A stretch of DNA of 64,000 nt, from NCBI GenBank assembly GCA_037953625.1, contig CM075649.1:95051290-95115289 (forward strand), read 5' to 3'. Positions within the stretch are counted from its first letter, which is position 1, and each line of letters begins with the position of its first letter. A model generated the notes under the pieces. It searched no databases and had not been told where the DNA came from. It worked only from the letters and a program-made list of their open reading frames with translations. Position numbers and translations under genes: made by a program. Below, one piece after another: positions 20,631 to 32,300 of this stretch. This stretch comes from Crotalaria pallida (lineage: Eukaryota; Streptophyta; Magnoliopsida; Fabales; Fabaceae).

Positions 20631-22011
20631 TTGCATTGTGTGTGTCATTTTTGGAAAATCACCATATTAGTCTTACTCTAATGTGTTATTGATTCTTAGT
20701 TAAATTGTCCTTGATGATATTTGAAATTGTATATGTTAATTGTGTGTGATTCTGTACTGTATTCCAAGTTGGTAGTGAAGCATTTGTGTTTGATTTGTGT
20801 TTGGTCTTTTAAAACTGAGTTTTTACTTTCTGTTCTGTCAAAATACTCGAGTTTTTCCAAAAACACTCGAGTATTTTAATTCAAAATTAAATCAGTTTTA
20901 AATTGAAAAAGTTTTTAATCAGGGTCTGATAAAAATACTCGAGTGTTTCTAAAAACACTCGAGTCTTTATTAAAATACTCGAGTGTTTTGAAAAACACTC
21001 GAGTCTTTAGAAACCCCCAATTTTTGAACTTTCAGACCAAACTCGAGTATTTTCCAAAAACTCGAGTATTTTGCGTTTTTCCTGAAATTTGATCTTTCGG
21101 ACCAAACTCGAGTTCTTCAATTTTTACTCGACTTTTCTGGGGAAATCTGGGCTGAGTCACGACCGACTCGAATATATTTTCAAAAACTCGAGTTTATCCT
21201 AAAGAACAACTCTAGTATTTATGAATATATTCGACTATTTTGAACTGTTTATATATACTCTCAGACTCAAGTTTTTGCGACCCTCTTCTCTCTCGGTTTT
21301 CTCATATCTCTCTCCTCAAAACTCAGATTTTCCTCAAAGTTTTGTCAAATCTTACTAGTTTTTCATCCTCTAAACTCTTCTCTCGGTTTTATCCTCCTCC
21401 AGATGCTCCAGCTCCTTCGATGTTTTGATGATGTTGACCTTTGGATTTTATCTTAGTTTTCATTCTGTTTTTATCATATTGGTCTTTGTTACATTTTCTG
21501 TATTTTGAGAACTTGGTGTTTTGAGACTTTGGGTTTCTTATTGCACCTTTGATTTGGACCTTTTATGATGTTTTTATGTTAATGAATTTGGTCTTCATTA
21601 TGATGTTTGTGCAAAGCTTCAGGGGGAGCTCTTTATCGTTATTATATCTCCGTTTTATTTGCATAGTTGGTTATGGGGTTTTCCGATTATGCACCTCTCC
21701 TCCCTTGATCTTTTTCTAAATTGTTACATCTTTTTGGCGTATGACAAAAAGGGGGAGAGATATTACACTTGTCTTGTCTTGATATTGTTGCACCTAAAAT
21801 CTCTAATTATGGTATATACTCTGATAATTGTTAAATTCTCTAATACCATAGGCTTGGTGCTAAAATTAAATTGTCATAACATCTTGCTCAAGCTGAATTT
21901 TTAGATAGGTGAAAGTATCATATAGTGAGGGGGAGTTGCATCTCCAAGTGGATCAAGCTTAACAAATGGATCAAGTGTTAATTATTTTGTCATCACCAAA
22001 AAGGGGGAGAT
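20631..22011 (+). other. Sirevirus 3' untranslated region with CTCGAG cassette and polypurine tracts
   Basis: About 1.4 kb without a credible env-like frame. Bases 20840-21200 hold about ten CTCGAG palindromes plus decayed copies. GGGGGAG tracts occur near 21623, 21751 and 21930 in addition to the terminal one (22002-22010), fitting the multiple polypurine tracts reported for Sireviruses. Confidence 0.8.
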
Positions 22012-22071
22012 TGTGAATTCAATGCTCCTAATTATGTGGATTATGTTTTGATGATGACAAAATAATTAACA
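21976..22071. repeat. 20-bp inverted repeat straddling the polypurine tract and 3' LTR start
   Basis: TGTTAATTATTTTGTCATCA at 21976-21995 is the exact complement of 22052-22071, inside the LTR. The 56-base loop contains AAAAAGGGGGAGAT and the first 40 bases of the LTR. Confidence 0.85.
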
Positions 22072-23585
22072 AATCATGCCTTGAAGATATTGCAACATCA
22101 ACATCAACAAGAAGTCAAGAAAAGAAGACAAGTGCCCAATCATTCTCAATCAAATATTAATTGTAAATTTCTAATTTATGTTGAGAGTGGTTGAGAGTGG
22201 GTAGAAATAGTTAGTCTCTTCTAGGAATAAATTTTTATATGTTTATTAAGTTGAGATTGACCAAAAATTAATACTTGAGAGGAAAAATAAAATTGAAAAA
22301 TAATTTTTCCCATATCTGATCAAAATACTCGAGTATTTTGAAAAAGACTCGAGTATACACTCGAGTATTTGTAGAAAAACTCGAGTATTTGTGCCAGGTC
22401 AGCAATTATGACCGTTAGTCTTGTTCGTGCACCAATTCACTCATGACCGACCAAAAAGACTCGAGTTTTTACCAAAAGACTCGAGTATTTTTGTCCAGTC
22501 AGCAAAAATGAACGTTGGAGAAACTCAAAAACCCAATTGAGGGTATTTGAGTCTCATCCAACCCATGAGAGAATTCAGAACCTTATTGTAAAATTTCTCT
22601 TTGAATTTGTGCAAGAACAAACAAGACAATAACACATCATTGATTACAAGCTTTCATAATTTCCTCTTCTCAAGTGTTAATTCCCAAAAAGCTCAACTTC
22701 TCACTCATATTGTCATTTTATTCCAAGTTGAGTTTTAGGCCTCAATTCTTACATTGAGCTGTGCTTATTTGTGCTAATCCATTGTGAGATTAGTAATACA
22801 CATACAAAAAGCTTGATTATTCAAAGTCTTGGATTGTTCCCAAGCAAACCCTAAGTGGCTTAGGGTGTTGGAAGTCTTGAGAGGTTCTCAAGCACAAGAC
22901 TAGGAGGTTCCTAGCCCGGTGGAGTTTCTTGAAGGGAGTTCAAGGAAGCTTTGTGAAGAGTTCTTCAATCACCGGAATCAAATTGGGGTAGAAATCAAGA
23001 GTTTGGTACACTCTTGAAAGGGTTAGGTTGAGTGAGGCCATTCTCAAGCAATCCTTTGTAATTTCTAACAATTTGATTATTAGTAGAAACTCCTAAGTGA
23101 TTAGGAGGACTGGATGTAGCTCATTGTTGGAGTGAACCAGGATAAAATTGCTTGAGTGTTGGTTTATTGCTTTTAATCTACTTTCTAGCTCAATAGACTT
23201 AAGTCATTTCAATCAATTAGGATTTATACAATTAGGTAGCAAGTTCAAGGAATTTTTGTGTGAAAAGTTATTTAGATTACTTGCTATTCTGTTGGATAAG
23301 TTCCTGTTTATTATTGAATTGATTTGAGTTAAATTGCTGAATTTTCGTTTCTGGTTTTTCTGCTATCTGATAGTAAAAACTCGAGTATTTCAGAAAAGAC
23401 TCGAGTTGTTCATCCTGAAAAACTCGAGTATTTCACAAAAGACTCGAGTCTTTTGTTTCTGATTCCAGAAAATTCAGTCTAATCTCCATTCTTCAATTAT
23501 CAATCGAAATATTTGGTATTAGTGCTTCAAAATACTATTCACCCCCCCTCTAGTATTTGCTTAGCCCGCTTGTTGGTTTCCAACA
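22012..23585 (+). repeat. 3' LTR of the young Sirevirus
   Basis: 1574 bp, equal in length to the 5' LTR. Differences noticed: C/T in the AGGG(C/T)ATTTG segment, A/T near 22567, T/C near 23284, A/T near 23352 and A/G near 23506. Confidence 0.95.
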
Positions 23586-23590
23586 TTGCA

Positions 23591-24336
23591 TATTGAGGCT
23601 CCTATTACTGCTCCAAACCCATCAACTATGAATGTAAGAAAAGAAAATTCACCATCCTTTATTTATTTAAAGTTCACTCAGGTATCTTTCAAATATGCTC
23701 TAACATTTGCTATTGCAGGACATAAAATCATCACAGATTCTGAATAAAACATATTCGGATTGAGTGAAATGCCCACTCCAAAGTTCTCTTCAACAAAACC
23801 TGTTTCTAGAATTAACCATGAAAAACTTGAGTGAACTCACTCAAGAATTGTAGTAACTTAATACTTTATATTTCTCTTTCAGAAGTTTTCCACATCAAGC
23901 ATATCATTCCATATTATTAACATGCACATATTAAATTTTAATCATTCAACAAAATTATAGCTACAACAACATTTTTTCAATGAAAATACTGATTCATTTA
24001 ACACTTCATATGAAATTGTTTATGTTTATTTCAATTCAATCAAACTTTGCTCTTAATTTTTAATCTCTATATTCTTAAATTTCAGAATTATGTTCCGCTG
24101 TAAACTTCGACAGCTCCATGTTACTGTTCATCTACAGTGATGCTTTTTAATCATTTAATATGTTTGTGTGGGCCTCACAGTTTTGCTTTTAAAAAAAGCT
24201 TCTTATAGAAGCTTCACTCTTATCGAGTAATCAACAATATTTGATTATGCTCAGCAATAAACATGGTGCATCAACAGTAACCATTGATACTATATTAAAT
24301 ATTCAATATGAACCCCCTACACTCACACGAACAGTG
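23591..24336. other. Intergenic sequence, no gene seen
   Basis: AT-rich DNA continuous with the 14038-14132 flank before the Sirevirus inserted. A short exon-like stretch near 23586-23632, ending in a possible GTAAG donor, could be a gene scrap, but nothing supports a model. Confidence 0.4.
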
Positions 24337-24339
24337 TAA

Positions 24340-25121
24340 GAGCATCCTCAACGGGCGTTCTTAAGCCCGTGCTTCGGTTGGCAAACACACAAACATACGA
24401 GTTCACGATTGCAGCTGTGCTTCGGTAAGTTTGTGTGCTTCCACAAGCCCAAGTTCAAGAGGGATTTGTGGGACCTTCTTTGTACGAATTTTCAGCGTAG
24501 CAGAGGAGAGAGAGGTTGCAAAAGTAAAATTGGTGGTACTCGAGTACCTCAAGTACTCGAGTTCACCACTACTCTTTTTTTTTTTTGCAACACAGCAGAG
24601 GAGAGAGGATGCAAATTAAAATTGGTGGTACCAGAGTACCTCAAGTACTCGAGTCCACCACTATTTTTTTTTTAATAAAATGGTGGTACGTGAAATGGTG
24701 GTACTCGAGTACCTCAAGTACTCGAGTTCTCCACTACTCCTTTTTTTTAATAAAATGAAATGTGGTACGTGAATTGGTGGTACTAGAGTACCTCAAGTAC
24801 TCGAGTCCACCACTACCTTTTTTTTTATAAAATGAAATGGTGGTACTCGAGTTCTCCACTACTCCTTTTTTTTTTTTGCAACACAGCTCAAATTAAAATT
24901 GTGGTACTAGCGTACCTCAAGTACTCGAGTTCTTCACTAATTTTTGTTTTTTTAAGAGTGTGGAGTAGGTTGTGGGACCCATTTAAGAATGAAAGTTGAG
25001 TTTAGGGATGGAGTGAAAAAGTAGGTACGGTGCTTAACCATTGGGTAAATGTAAAAAGTAATAAAATAATAGTGGGACCCACATTAAGAACCCACTTTTG
25101 GGTTCAATGATGTGGATGCTC
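24340..25121. mobile_element. PIF/Harbinger (Tourist-like) non-autonomous element
   Basis: The termini are GAGCATCC at the left and GGATGCTC at the right, flanked by TAA on both sides (24337-24339 and 25122-25124), the PIF/Harbinger target duplication. The interior is a run of diverged repeats of GGTGGTACTCGAGTACC with AAGTACTCGAGT and T-rich spacers (24536-24940). No transposase is present. Confidence 0.75.
24536..24940. repeat. Tandem ACTCGAGTACC / GTACTCGAGT palindromic repeats
   Basis: About five units of 70-90 bases, each with two CTCGAG-type palindromes around CCTCAAGT, separated by poly-T. It is the same hexamer as in the retrotransposon cassettes, but the surrounding sequence differs. 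Confidence 0.75.
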
Positions 25122-25144
25122 TAAGTCTGAAAGGTTTTTTCAAC

Positions 25145-25545
25145 AAAACCATGGGTTCTCCTCCTCACTGAAGTCTCTCTCACTGGGTTCTTCTTCTTCT
25201 TCACAACAAACAATTATTTTCCCCTCACATTCAAATTTCAAATTTCAACAAAGCTTTCAACAAAACCATGGGTTCTCCTTCTCACTGAAGTCTCTCTCAC
25301 TGGCATCTTCTTTTTCTTCTTCGCACGGGTTCTCCTCCTCACTAAAGCTTCTTCTTCTTCTTCTTCTTCTTCTTCTTCTTCTTCTTCTTCTTCGCATGGG
25401 TTCTCCTCTCACTGAAGCCTCTCCCACTGGGTTCTCCTCGATCTTCATCGCATGGCTGGTGCTTCTTCTTCTTCTTCGCATGGGTTCTCCTCACAGAAGC
25501 CTCTTCTTTTTTCTTCTTCTTCTTTTTAACACTATTGTTTCTACA
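25145..25545. repeat. CTT-rich tandem repeats with ATGGGTTCTCCTC units
   Basis: Five diverged copies of a unit containing CATGGGTTCTCCTCCTCACTG and CTCTCTCACTGG, separated by (CTT)n microsatellites (longest about 25347-25393). The Arg/Glu- or Ser/Leu-rich frames across it are products of the repeat, not a gene. Confidence 0.75.
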
Positions 25546-25814
25546 AGAGCAGTAAGAGGTTTGGTTACTAAGTTATGATATTTTACATTTAATCTCTATT
25601 TTTTACAATATTTCTTCTTAACATTATTGTTTCTTGCTTTCAAGATTTGGTTACTGACTTGGAAGAATAGAAAATAATTCAGAAGCAGAAAGATGCACCG
25701 GAACTTTGGCCATTTATGAGGTACATGATTTTTATTTTAATGCATATCATATTTGGGTGATTCAGTAACATTTTATAAGTTGCAAGGATATTAAATATTA
25801 CTTGAATCAGGTTC

Positions 25815-26700
25815 GTAAAACAATACTTGAAGGTAAATGTATAAAGGTTGCAACAAAATCTCTCATACACATTACTTGAGGGTAAAAACGCAAATGAATA
25901 CAGGTCCATAAAATTTGCAGTCTCAATAAGTAGTGGTCTAGCTTATTATTATTACCTGGTGAACCTATTATTTATCCACGTTAGACCAGACATGTCATGG
26001 CTTAAAGCCAGCAGAAAGAGAGGAACGAATAATATAAATAACTAAATGCATATAAAAAGTAACAAAGGAACCATGTGAGAGTTCAATAAATTGTAAATAG
26101 TAACAAAGTGATCATTCTTTAAAACAGTGTTATTTATAAATAAAGTTACGCACTTGAAAGGTTACTAACTTTACTCAGGTTTTTTTCTTCATTTTTTAAA
26201 TATTTGAGTACTGAAAAGGAAGAATCCTCAGATAAATGGGAACAAGCAGGAAGTTATCTCCCACATACACAATACTTCAAGGTAAATGCAAATACATATA
26301 TTTGAAGGTAAATGTATAAAAGCTGCAACAAATACAGGTCCATAAAATTTGCAATCTCAATAGGTAGTGGTCTAGCTTATAATTATTACATGGTGAACCT
26401 ATTATTTATCCACATTAGAGCAGACATGTCATGGCTTAAAGCCAGCAGAAAAAGAGGAATAATATAGATAACTAAATGTGGATAAATAGTAACAAAGTAA
26501 CCATGTGAGAGTTCAATAAATTGTAGATGGTAACAAATTATCCATTCTTTTAAAATAGTGTTATTTATAAATAAAGTTTCATACTTGAAAGGTTACTAAC
26601 TTTACTCTGATTTTTTTTTTCATTTTTTGAAGATTTGAGTACTAAAAAGGAAGAATCCTCAAATAAATGGGAAAAAGCAGGAAGTTATCACATCTTCTCT
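25815..26700. repeat. Tandem duplication, unit about 437 bp
   Basis: Blocks near 25900-26040 recur at about 26337-26465, and 26158-26265 recurs at about 26594-26690, with roughly 10% divergence. Each unit carries an exon-like piece after a T-rich tract (ATTTGAGTACT to GGAAGTTATC), suggesting partial duplication of a gene fragment. Confidence 0.7.
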
Positions 26701-26929
26701 TTTTACTAACTACAATAGTAAGTTAAATGGTTTCTCCTCTTATTTCGCAAGTTTCCTACTATTTAATATCTTTCTATCTTTGCTATATAAATTTCCTAAT
26801 ATTTTATGTTTATGGCTTCTGAGAAGCATTTTTTTGCATATGCTGATAAGTGCACCAATGTGCCTAATGGAACAAATCATGTTAATGAGAAAAAGAGGTG
26901 AATAGGACATTTACAATGTATTGAACCAT

Positions 26930-27790
26930 AGACATTTGTTCTTATTATTTTATTTTTTTTTCTCTTTAATTGTAGTTCTGTGAAAATTTTGGTCAAGGTA
27001 CAATTGGAGAGAGCATACAACTCAATAGAGAGAGCAGTTCAAAATAGCCTGCAAATCAAGTAAAGCAATGCTATTATGCATACTTTCATAGCATTTTGTG
27101 ACTTGAATGTTTTTCAGCATTGCAATCTCTTTAATATTGAAACAAACACAGCCAAAAAAGTCAGGAGAAATGTCCCTGCAAGTCTGCAAAGTGCACTATA
27201 CTTATTCTTATTGGTATGATTTTTTAACCTGATTGACTTATGAAGGAAAATTAAATGTTATGTGTATGTGGGTGACAAAGCTATCATTTAAGACCTTTGT
27301 GTTAGCTTTATCATATTTTTAGATTAAATTTTCTGAATTTTAATGATTATTTTTTTTGCGGTATACAGGTTTAAAAATTATATTCAGCATGGTTGATTTT
27401 ATATCTGATCAAATTAATGCTATGAAACTTTTTAAATATTTCGCATATGTTTAGGTTCTTCGTTGGTATCCGTGGGCTGGTGGGGAATGAGGATGGGGAA
27501 CCATCTCTCCCGAGGGTGGGGTTTGGGGATAGGGACGGGAAGGAAATGGAATCCGTAGATGGGGAATGAGAAAGTACTCCCTGCATATTCCTCACCCCGT
27601 TGTCATCCTTAAATAAGTGCATCAACTTTCATAATTTATTTTAATGTGTAAACTGCTGTGATGATAAGTAAAAAGTTATTTGAAAGTTGGATTAACAAAT
27701 TTCATAATGTATAAAAAATTATTGTTCAAGGTGCAAGTGACCAACACCCTGATATTAATGAATCCTAACTCTATTATGTCTTCATAATTG
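26930..27790. other. Exon-like fragments and G-rich transposon debris
   Basis: 26970-27060 looks like one short exon after a T-rich acceptor tract (...TTGTAG then a frame containing VKVQLERAYNSIERAVQNS) followed by AAGTAAAG. 27470-27600 is a G-rich stretch (GGATGGGGAACC type) resembling hAT-like termini. No complete gene can be built. Confidence 0.35.
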
Positions 27791-27799
27791 ATTAATATT

Positions 27800-28067
27800 T
27801 GACCCGTGCACGACACAGGTCTGTAGCTAGGTATTTATTAAAAAATTAAAGTTAAATGTTTTAGGTGGATATTTTGATTTGATTTTTCGAAAGTCATTTG
27901 ATGTTTAAATATATAAATTCATCATAATCATAATTAAGAAATCATCATACAAGTTCTGGAATAATAAAATAAAGAAACTATTTAAATATTACATCGTATT
28001 ATTTTTATAATTCGATACTAATAATTTAACAATTGAGCCGTGCATCGCATGGGTGGGTTATGCTAGT
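27800..28067 (+). mobile_element. Helitron-like 3' ends (two, possibly nested)
   Basis: At 28037-28066 a short hairpin (CCGTGC-ATC-GCATGG) is followed 12 bases later by CTAG before T, the Helitron 3' signature. A similar ACCCGTGCACGACACAGGT hairpin then CTAG occurs at 27802-27830. The 5' end and any Rep/helicase are not seen. The exon-like scraps upstream would fit Helitron gene capture, but that is unproven. Confidence 0.45.
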
Positions 28068-28632
28068 AATATTAAATTTCAGGATATCAATGAGAAGAGA
28101 TTTTGTTGTCAAGATGATGAACAAAAGTAAACACATCACAAAAACTTATATTCATGGAAACTTATTTGTCTTCTTGCTTAATTATTTAAGTTGTGCTTTA
28201 TTTTGGAAATATCCTCTAGACATGTCCTTTTGCTTCATTTCCTTCCCTTGGATATGATTCACTTAACTTAACAAACATGTAGAGGTAGTATCTGATTATG
28301 TATGTGATTATGGTTCTTCTTGAACCTCTTATATTACCGCTATTCCCTTCAAAAATTATGACTATGTGAACAATATTTCGATACAATATTTTTAATTCGT
28401 AAGTTCCATTTATGTATTACCATATTAAATGTTTTAATATGTTATAACAATGCGGATTACTTTCAAAACTTCACTTCTATACTAATACTTTATTTATATT
28501 TTATTATTCTTATCGTTTCTATGTACTTCAATCCAATTAAATATTTCTGTAACATTTACCAAAAAAAAAAAAAATATTTTTGTAACAATAAAATATATTT
28601 AAACCATATTCCTAAAAACGATCTCAAAGATA

Positions 28633-28841
28633 AACGGAGTTTGGTTTAGTTGGTGTAAGACCTCGACTGAAATCTTGGGAATGAGACACGGGTGCTAGTA
28701 ACCCCGTGTTCACATTCCCAGTAAAAACATCCCGCCGGGAGAGCCAACCACACAGTTCGCTCCAGATTAGTTTCAAGGACTCCCTGGTATTAAGGGTGCT
28801 CTTGGGGATATCGGTGGTTCCGCAAGGAATACGGACAAAAA
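28633..28841 (+). mobile_element. SINE-like retroposon
   Basis: A body of about 210 bases with a tRNA-like start (GGTTTAGTTGGTGTAAG, box A-like) ends in an A-run. It is flanked by a near-perfect 19-bp duplication, AAAAACGATCTCAAAGATA (28614-28632) and the same with one change at 28842-28860. Long duplications and an A tail indicate LINE-type retroposition. Confidence 0.65.
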
Positions 28842-28861
28842 AAAAACGATCTCAAAAATAT

Positions 28862-29301
28862 TCAAAAATTAATCTTAATTGAAACTTAATGAAAATGATT
28901 TGTCGTTAGGGTATTTCTCTCTGTGCATGGCACGGATTGCTTATTAGTCTTGTTAATTAAATCATAATAAAAAGACTAATATGATGTTATGGATATCTGG
29001 AATTCTGGATAGAGATTAAATATGAAAATAGTCTTGTTAAAGTTGTAGGACGACATATTAAAAATCAGAGCTGCTGTGAAAAAGAAAATACCCGGAAATG
29101 TGGTTGAAACGTCAATCTCAATCGGTTAAACTCGTTGAAATCGTTTCATCCATTAAGCTAATTCAATTGTAGGAGTCACTTTCATTTCATGCTACCTTCC
29201 TTCTTAATCACTCATCAAATCCATCTCTTTTAAATCCTCTCTTTTTTCCATTTCCCAAATCCATCGCTTTTCTTCTCTTCTCTTCTCAGCTTAGCCCTAC
29301 A
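28862..29301. other. Upstream region of the uncoupling-protein gene
   Basis: AT-rich upstream sequence. A GTGCATGGCAC hairpin at about 28923-28933 resembles a decayed Helitron end. A pyrimidine-rich patch (29235-29288) directly precedes the start codon, as in many plant core promoters or 5' leaders. No clear TATA box was found. Confidence 0.4.
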
Positions 29302-32300
29302 ATGTCAGATCCGAATCCCAGGTCCGAGATTACCTTCGCCCAAGCCTTCTTATGCAGCGCTTTCGCTGCTTGCGTCGCCGAGGTAACCGTCATTCCTCCC
29401 TCCTAACTACCATTTTATTTCATTTCATGTCCCGCAACTCTACCTGCTGACTCGGTTCAATTGCGTAGATCAAGTTAATTGTGTATGCTTACAAGACTAG
29501 AAGTTGTGAAAAGTGAATTTACATTTTAAGATTATTTGGCAATGTGAGTTATGTGATGATAGATTTTCTTTTTTTTTTTTGGCTTAAAGGGAGTTGCTAT
29601 TTTGGATTGTGGAGAGATTGAGCTGCCTTGTAGCACTCGAGTTTTGTAATGTGTTTATTTATTTTTCATTGCTTCTGTTGGAATTCTCACGTCGTCTTCC
29701 TCATAATATGTGGCATGGTTTAAATGTCTGTTGGGCTACTCCACTCATCGCCAATTGGTTTTGAGATGGAACCTTAAGGTTTCTGTGTGGAGGAAATTAT
29801 TTGCTCCAAGTAGCTTTACTTTCCTCCTTTCTTTAAATAAGTCTCTCCCTCAACAAATAAAATGGCGTTTTAATTTGGCTAGAGAGGAAGAGGCAATTAT
29901 GTCATTTCCTTGCCTATCGTACCCTACTCTCTTTATAATTTGGATGTCTTGGGAACAATTTTTTAATGATATTACACACACGGAACTCTTGTTTTAAATC
30001 GCAGTTGCGGTTTCGTTGTGGCCATTGCAGGCTGATGTTGACCGATTGCAGGCAATGTGATCTGCAATCACAGCCTGATGCGGTTGCTGCAGCCAACCCA
30101 ACTAAGATATTATGACTGATCCATAATTTAAAACCTTGCATGGAACTTGAAGTTTGTATGATAATAAAAATAAATGAGTATATTGGGAAAAAGAAAAAAG
30201 AATCCTTTTAAATAATAGTAGATGTTACAAACTGGTTCTAGTTTTCAAATGAATGAAGTTGCAAATCATACTAATATCTGTTTCATTGATGCTAGATGCC
30301 TGTTTCATTGTCATGATTCGAACTTTGTTGCATTTTCTATTTCTGCTTTTCTGATGGTACAGTAGTATTAAATATCCGTGTCAACAATCTACCCTAACTC
30401 TGCTGTTTTGAGAGTAATTCTAATAACTCTTTTTGTTTTGTTTTCATGTAGGTTTGTACTATTCCTCTGGACACAGCTAAGGTCAGGCTTCAACTCCAGA
30501 AGAAGGTAGCGGTTGAAGATGGAGCAAGTTCACCTAAATACAAGGGTTTGCTGGGAACGATGAAGACCATTGCTAGAGAAGAAGGTATATCAGCTCTGTG
30601 GAATGGCATTGTTCCTGGTTTGCATCGCCAGTGTGTATATGGGGGCTTAAGAATTGGGTTATATGATCCTGTGAGTATAAATATCTTCCTTTCGTTGAAT
30701 AAGACTATATATGTTGTTGGAGGAACATGGGTTGTACATATGAACTGCACAATTTGACAGGTCAAAACATTTCTTGTTGGTAGTGCATTCGTTGGAGAGG
30801 TGCCTTTATACCATATGATACTGGCTGCTCTGTTGACTGGTGAGTAAAGCTGGACAGTTCTGTTGATTCAGATTGCATAACATTTCATCACCTTCTCAGC
30901 TCTGTCTGGAGGTCATCATCATCCATGCTTTCAATGGGAAAAAACCATTCAATTTTTTGAAAGGCCAAATATAGCTTGTATTACTTTCATTGTTTTGCAC
31001 TTTTGCTTTCGCATGTTTCACTAATTAGAATACTACATGAAAATTAGAAGTGTAACTATGTTTTTCTTTTTATGAAGCAACCATTTAATTTTGATGACAT
31101 AGAACAAGACCTTATCATGAATGTTAAATGTTTGTTGCATAATGTATACTTAGAGTTAAATTATTGAATTTATAATTAGATTCTAGAGATAGTTGAATTT
31201 TCTTTTTGTGAATTGGAGAGAAGGGAAATGGGAGAGACGAGGAAATTTAGAAGAAAATTAATTAGATTTGTACTTTTAACAAATAGACTCAAATCCCTCT
31301 AGCTGTACTTCCCTTTTAAAGAGAGTGGTTCCTTGTCCAGTTGATGTGTATGTTGTATTGCCTGATAGAACCCATATGTGAGAGAAGGGGGTAGAATTGG
31401 AAGGAGGATATGCTAGGTAGCTAAGCTGTCAAGTTGTTATAGGCTTGTGAGGGAATGCACATGTATGGGGGGTCTAAAGGTGAGGTTAGGAGTGTGGGAG
31501 AGGAGTTAGGAACTTTTGGTTTACAGATTTAGGCTGGGCAGAGGGTGCTTTGTGCAACTCTGACGGAGCTTTGCTCCGGGGATTATAGGGGTTTTTCTCT
31601 TGTAATCATTTCTATCTTTCGGCATATAATACATAAAATTCCTCACTCTAATTTTTGGGTTCCTAAAAATAGTCCGACCTGCCGGATCGTTGGCCGGAGA
31701 GGAAGAAGTGAGGCTTAACCATGTACCACTGGAGAAAGAGATTCCAGTGTTCAATGGTAGCAGAGATGCTTACTGGTGGGAGCTTCAGATTGAGCGCTGT
31801 TTTGACCACAAGGGAACACCTGAGGAGCAGCGTTTGGCAGAGGCGGTAACAAGGGCGGTGAAGGGACGAGCTCTCATCTGGTGGCGATGGTGGAGTACGA
31901 GAAATCCAGATGCAACTTGGCTGGAATTTAACTCGGCACTACTCTGGCAGTTCAAGCCTGAGTACAGGGATGTTTTACCGTTAACCGAAGGAGGAGAAGA
32001 GCCAGAAATATTGGAGATAATTGAAGAGGATGAGTCGATGAAAGGTGATGATTCCAGCGATACTCACACAGTCACACCGGTGATGCAGTGATGATGAATC
32101 CTTTCAAGAAATCAGATCCGGTTATGAAGTCACCTGTAAATCACGATGTCGTAGCAGAGGAGAAGAAAGGTGAACCAGGTGAGGAAGGGTTGGATGAGAG
32201 CAACCGCTTTTCAAGAGGCCCTAGTAAGAAACCGTCACTGCGACATTTGGGTTCAAAACCGGCGAGGATAAGTGGCTCTAGCCATGACGGTGGCCGGAAT

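Larger units (their letters stand above)
14133..23585 (+). mobile_element. Complete Sirevirus-like Ty1/copia retrotransposon (9.45 kb)
   Basis: Two 1574-bp LTRs flank the primer-binding site, gag, protease-integrase, reverse transcriptase-RNase H, a long 3' untranslated region and a polypurine tract. The 5-bp target duplication TTGCA is exact (14128-14132 and 23586-23590). By eye only about five substitutions separate the LTRs (roughly 0.3%), so the insertion is recent. There is no env-like frame between pol and the 3' LTR. A frameshift within pol makes this copy defective by itself. Confidence 0.95.

Noticed and set aside
20631..22011. Env-like gene downstream of copia pol
   Set aside because: Only frames under 85 codons without signal peptide or transmembrane pattern; treated as 3' untranslated region.
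24409..24675. Small frames in the PIF-like element
   Set aside because: They translate the palindromic repeats; no transposase motif.
25257..25578. Arg/Glu-rich and Leu-rich small frames
   Set aside because: Generated by (CTT)n and the local tandem repeat.
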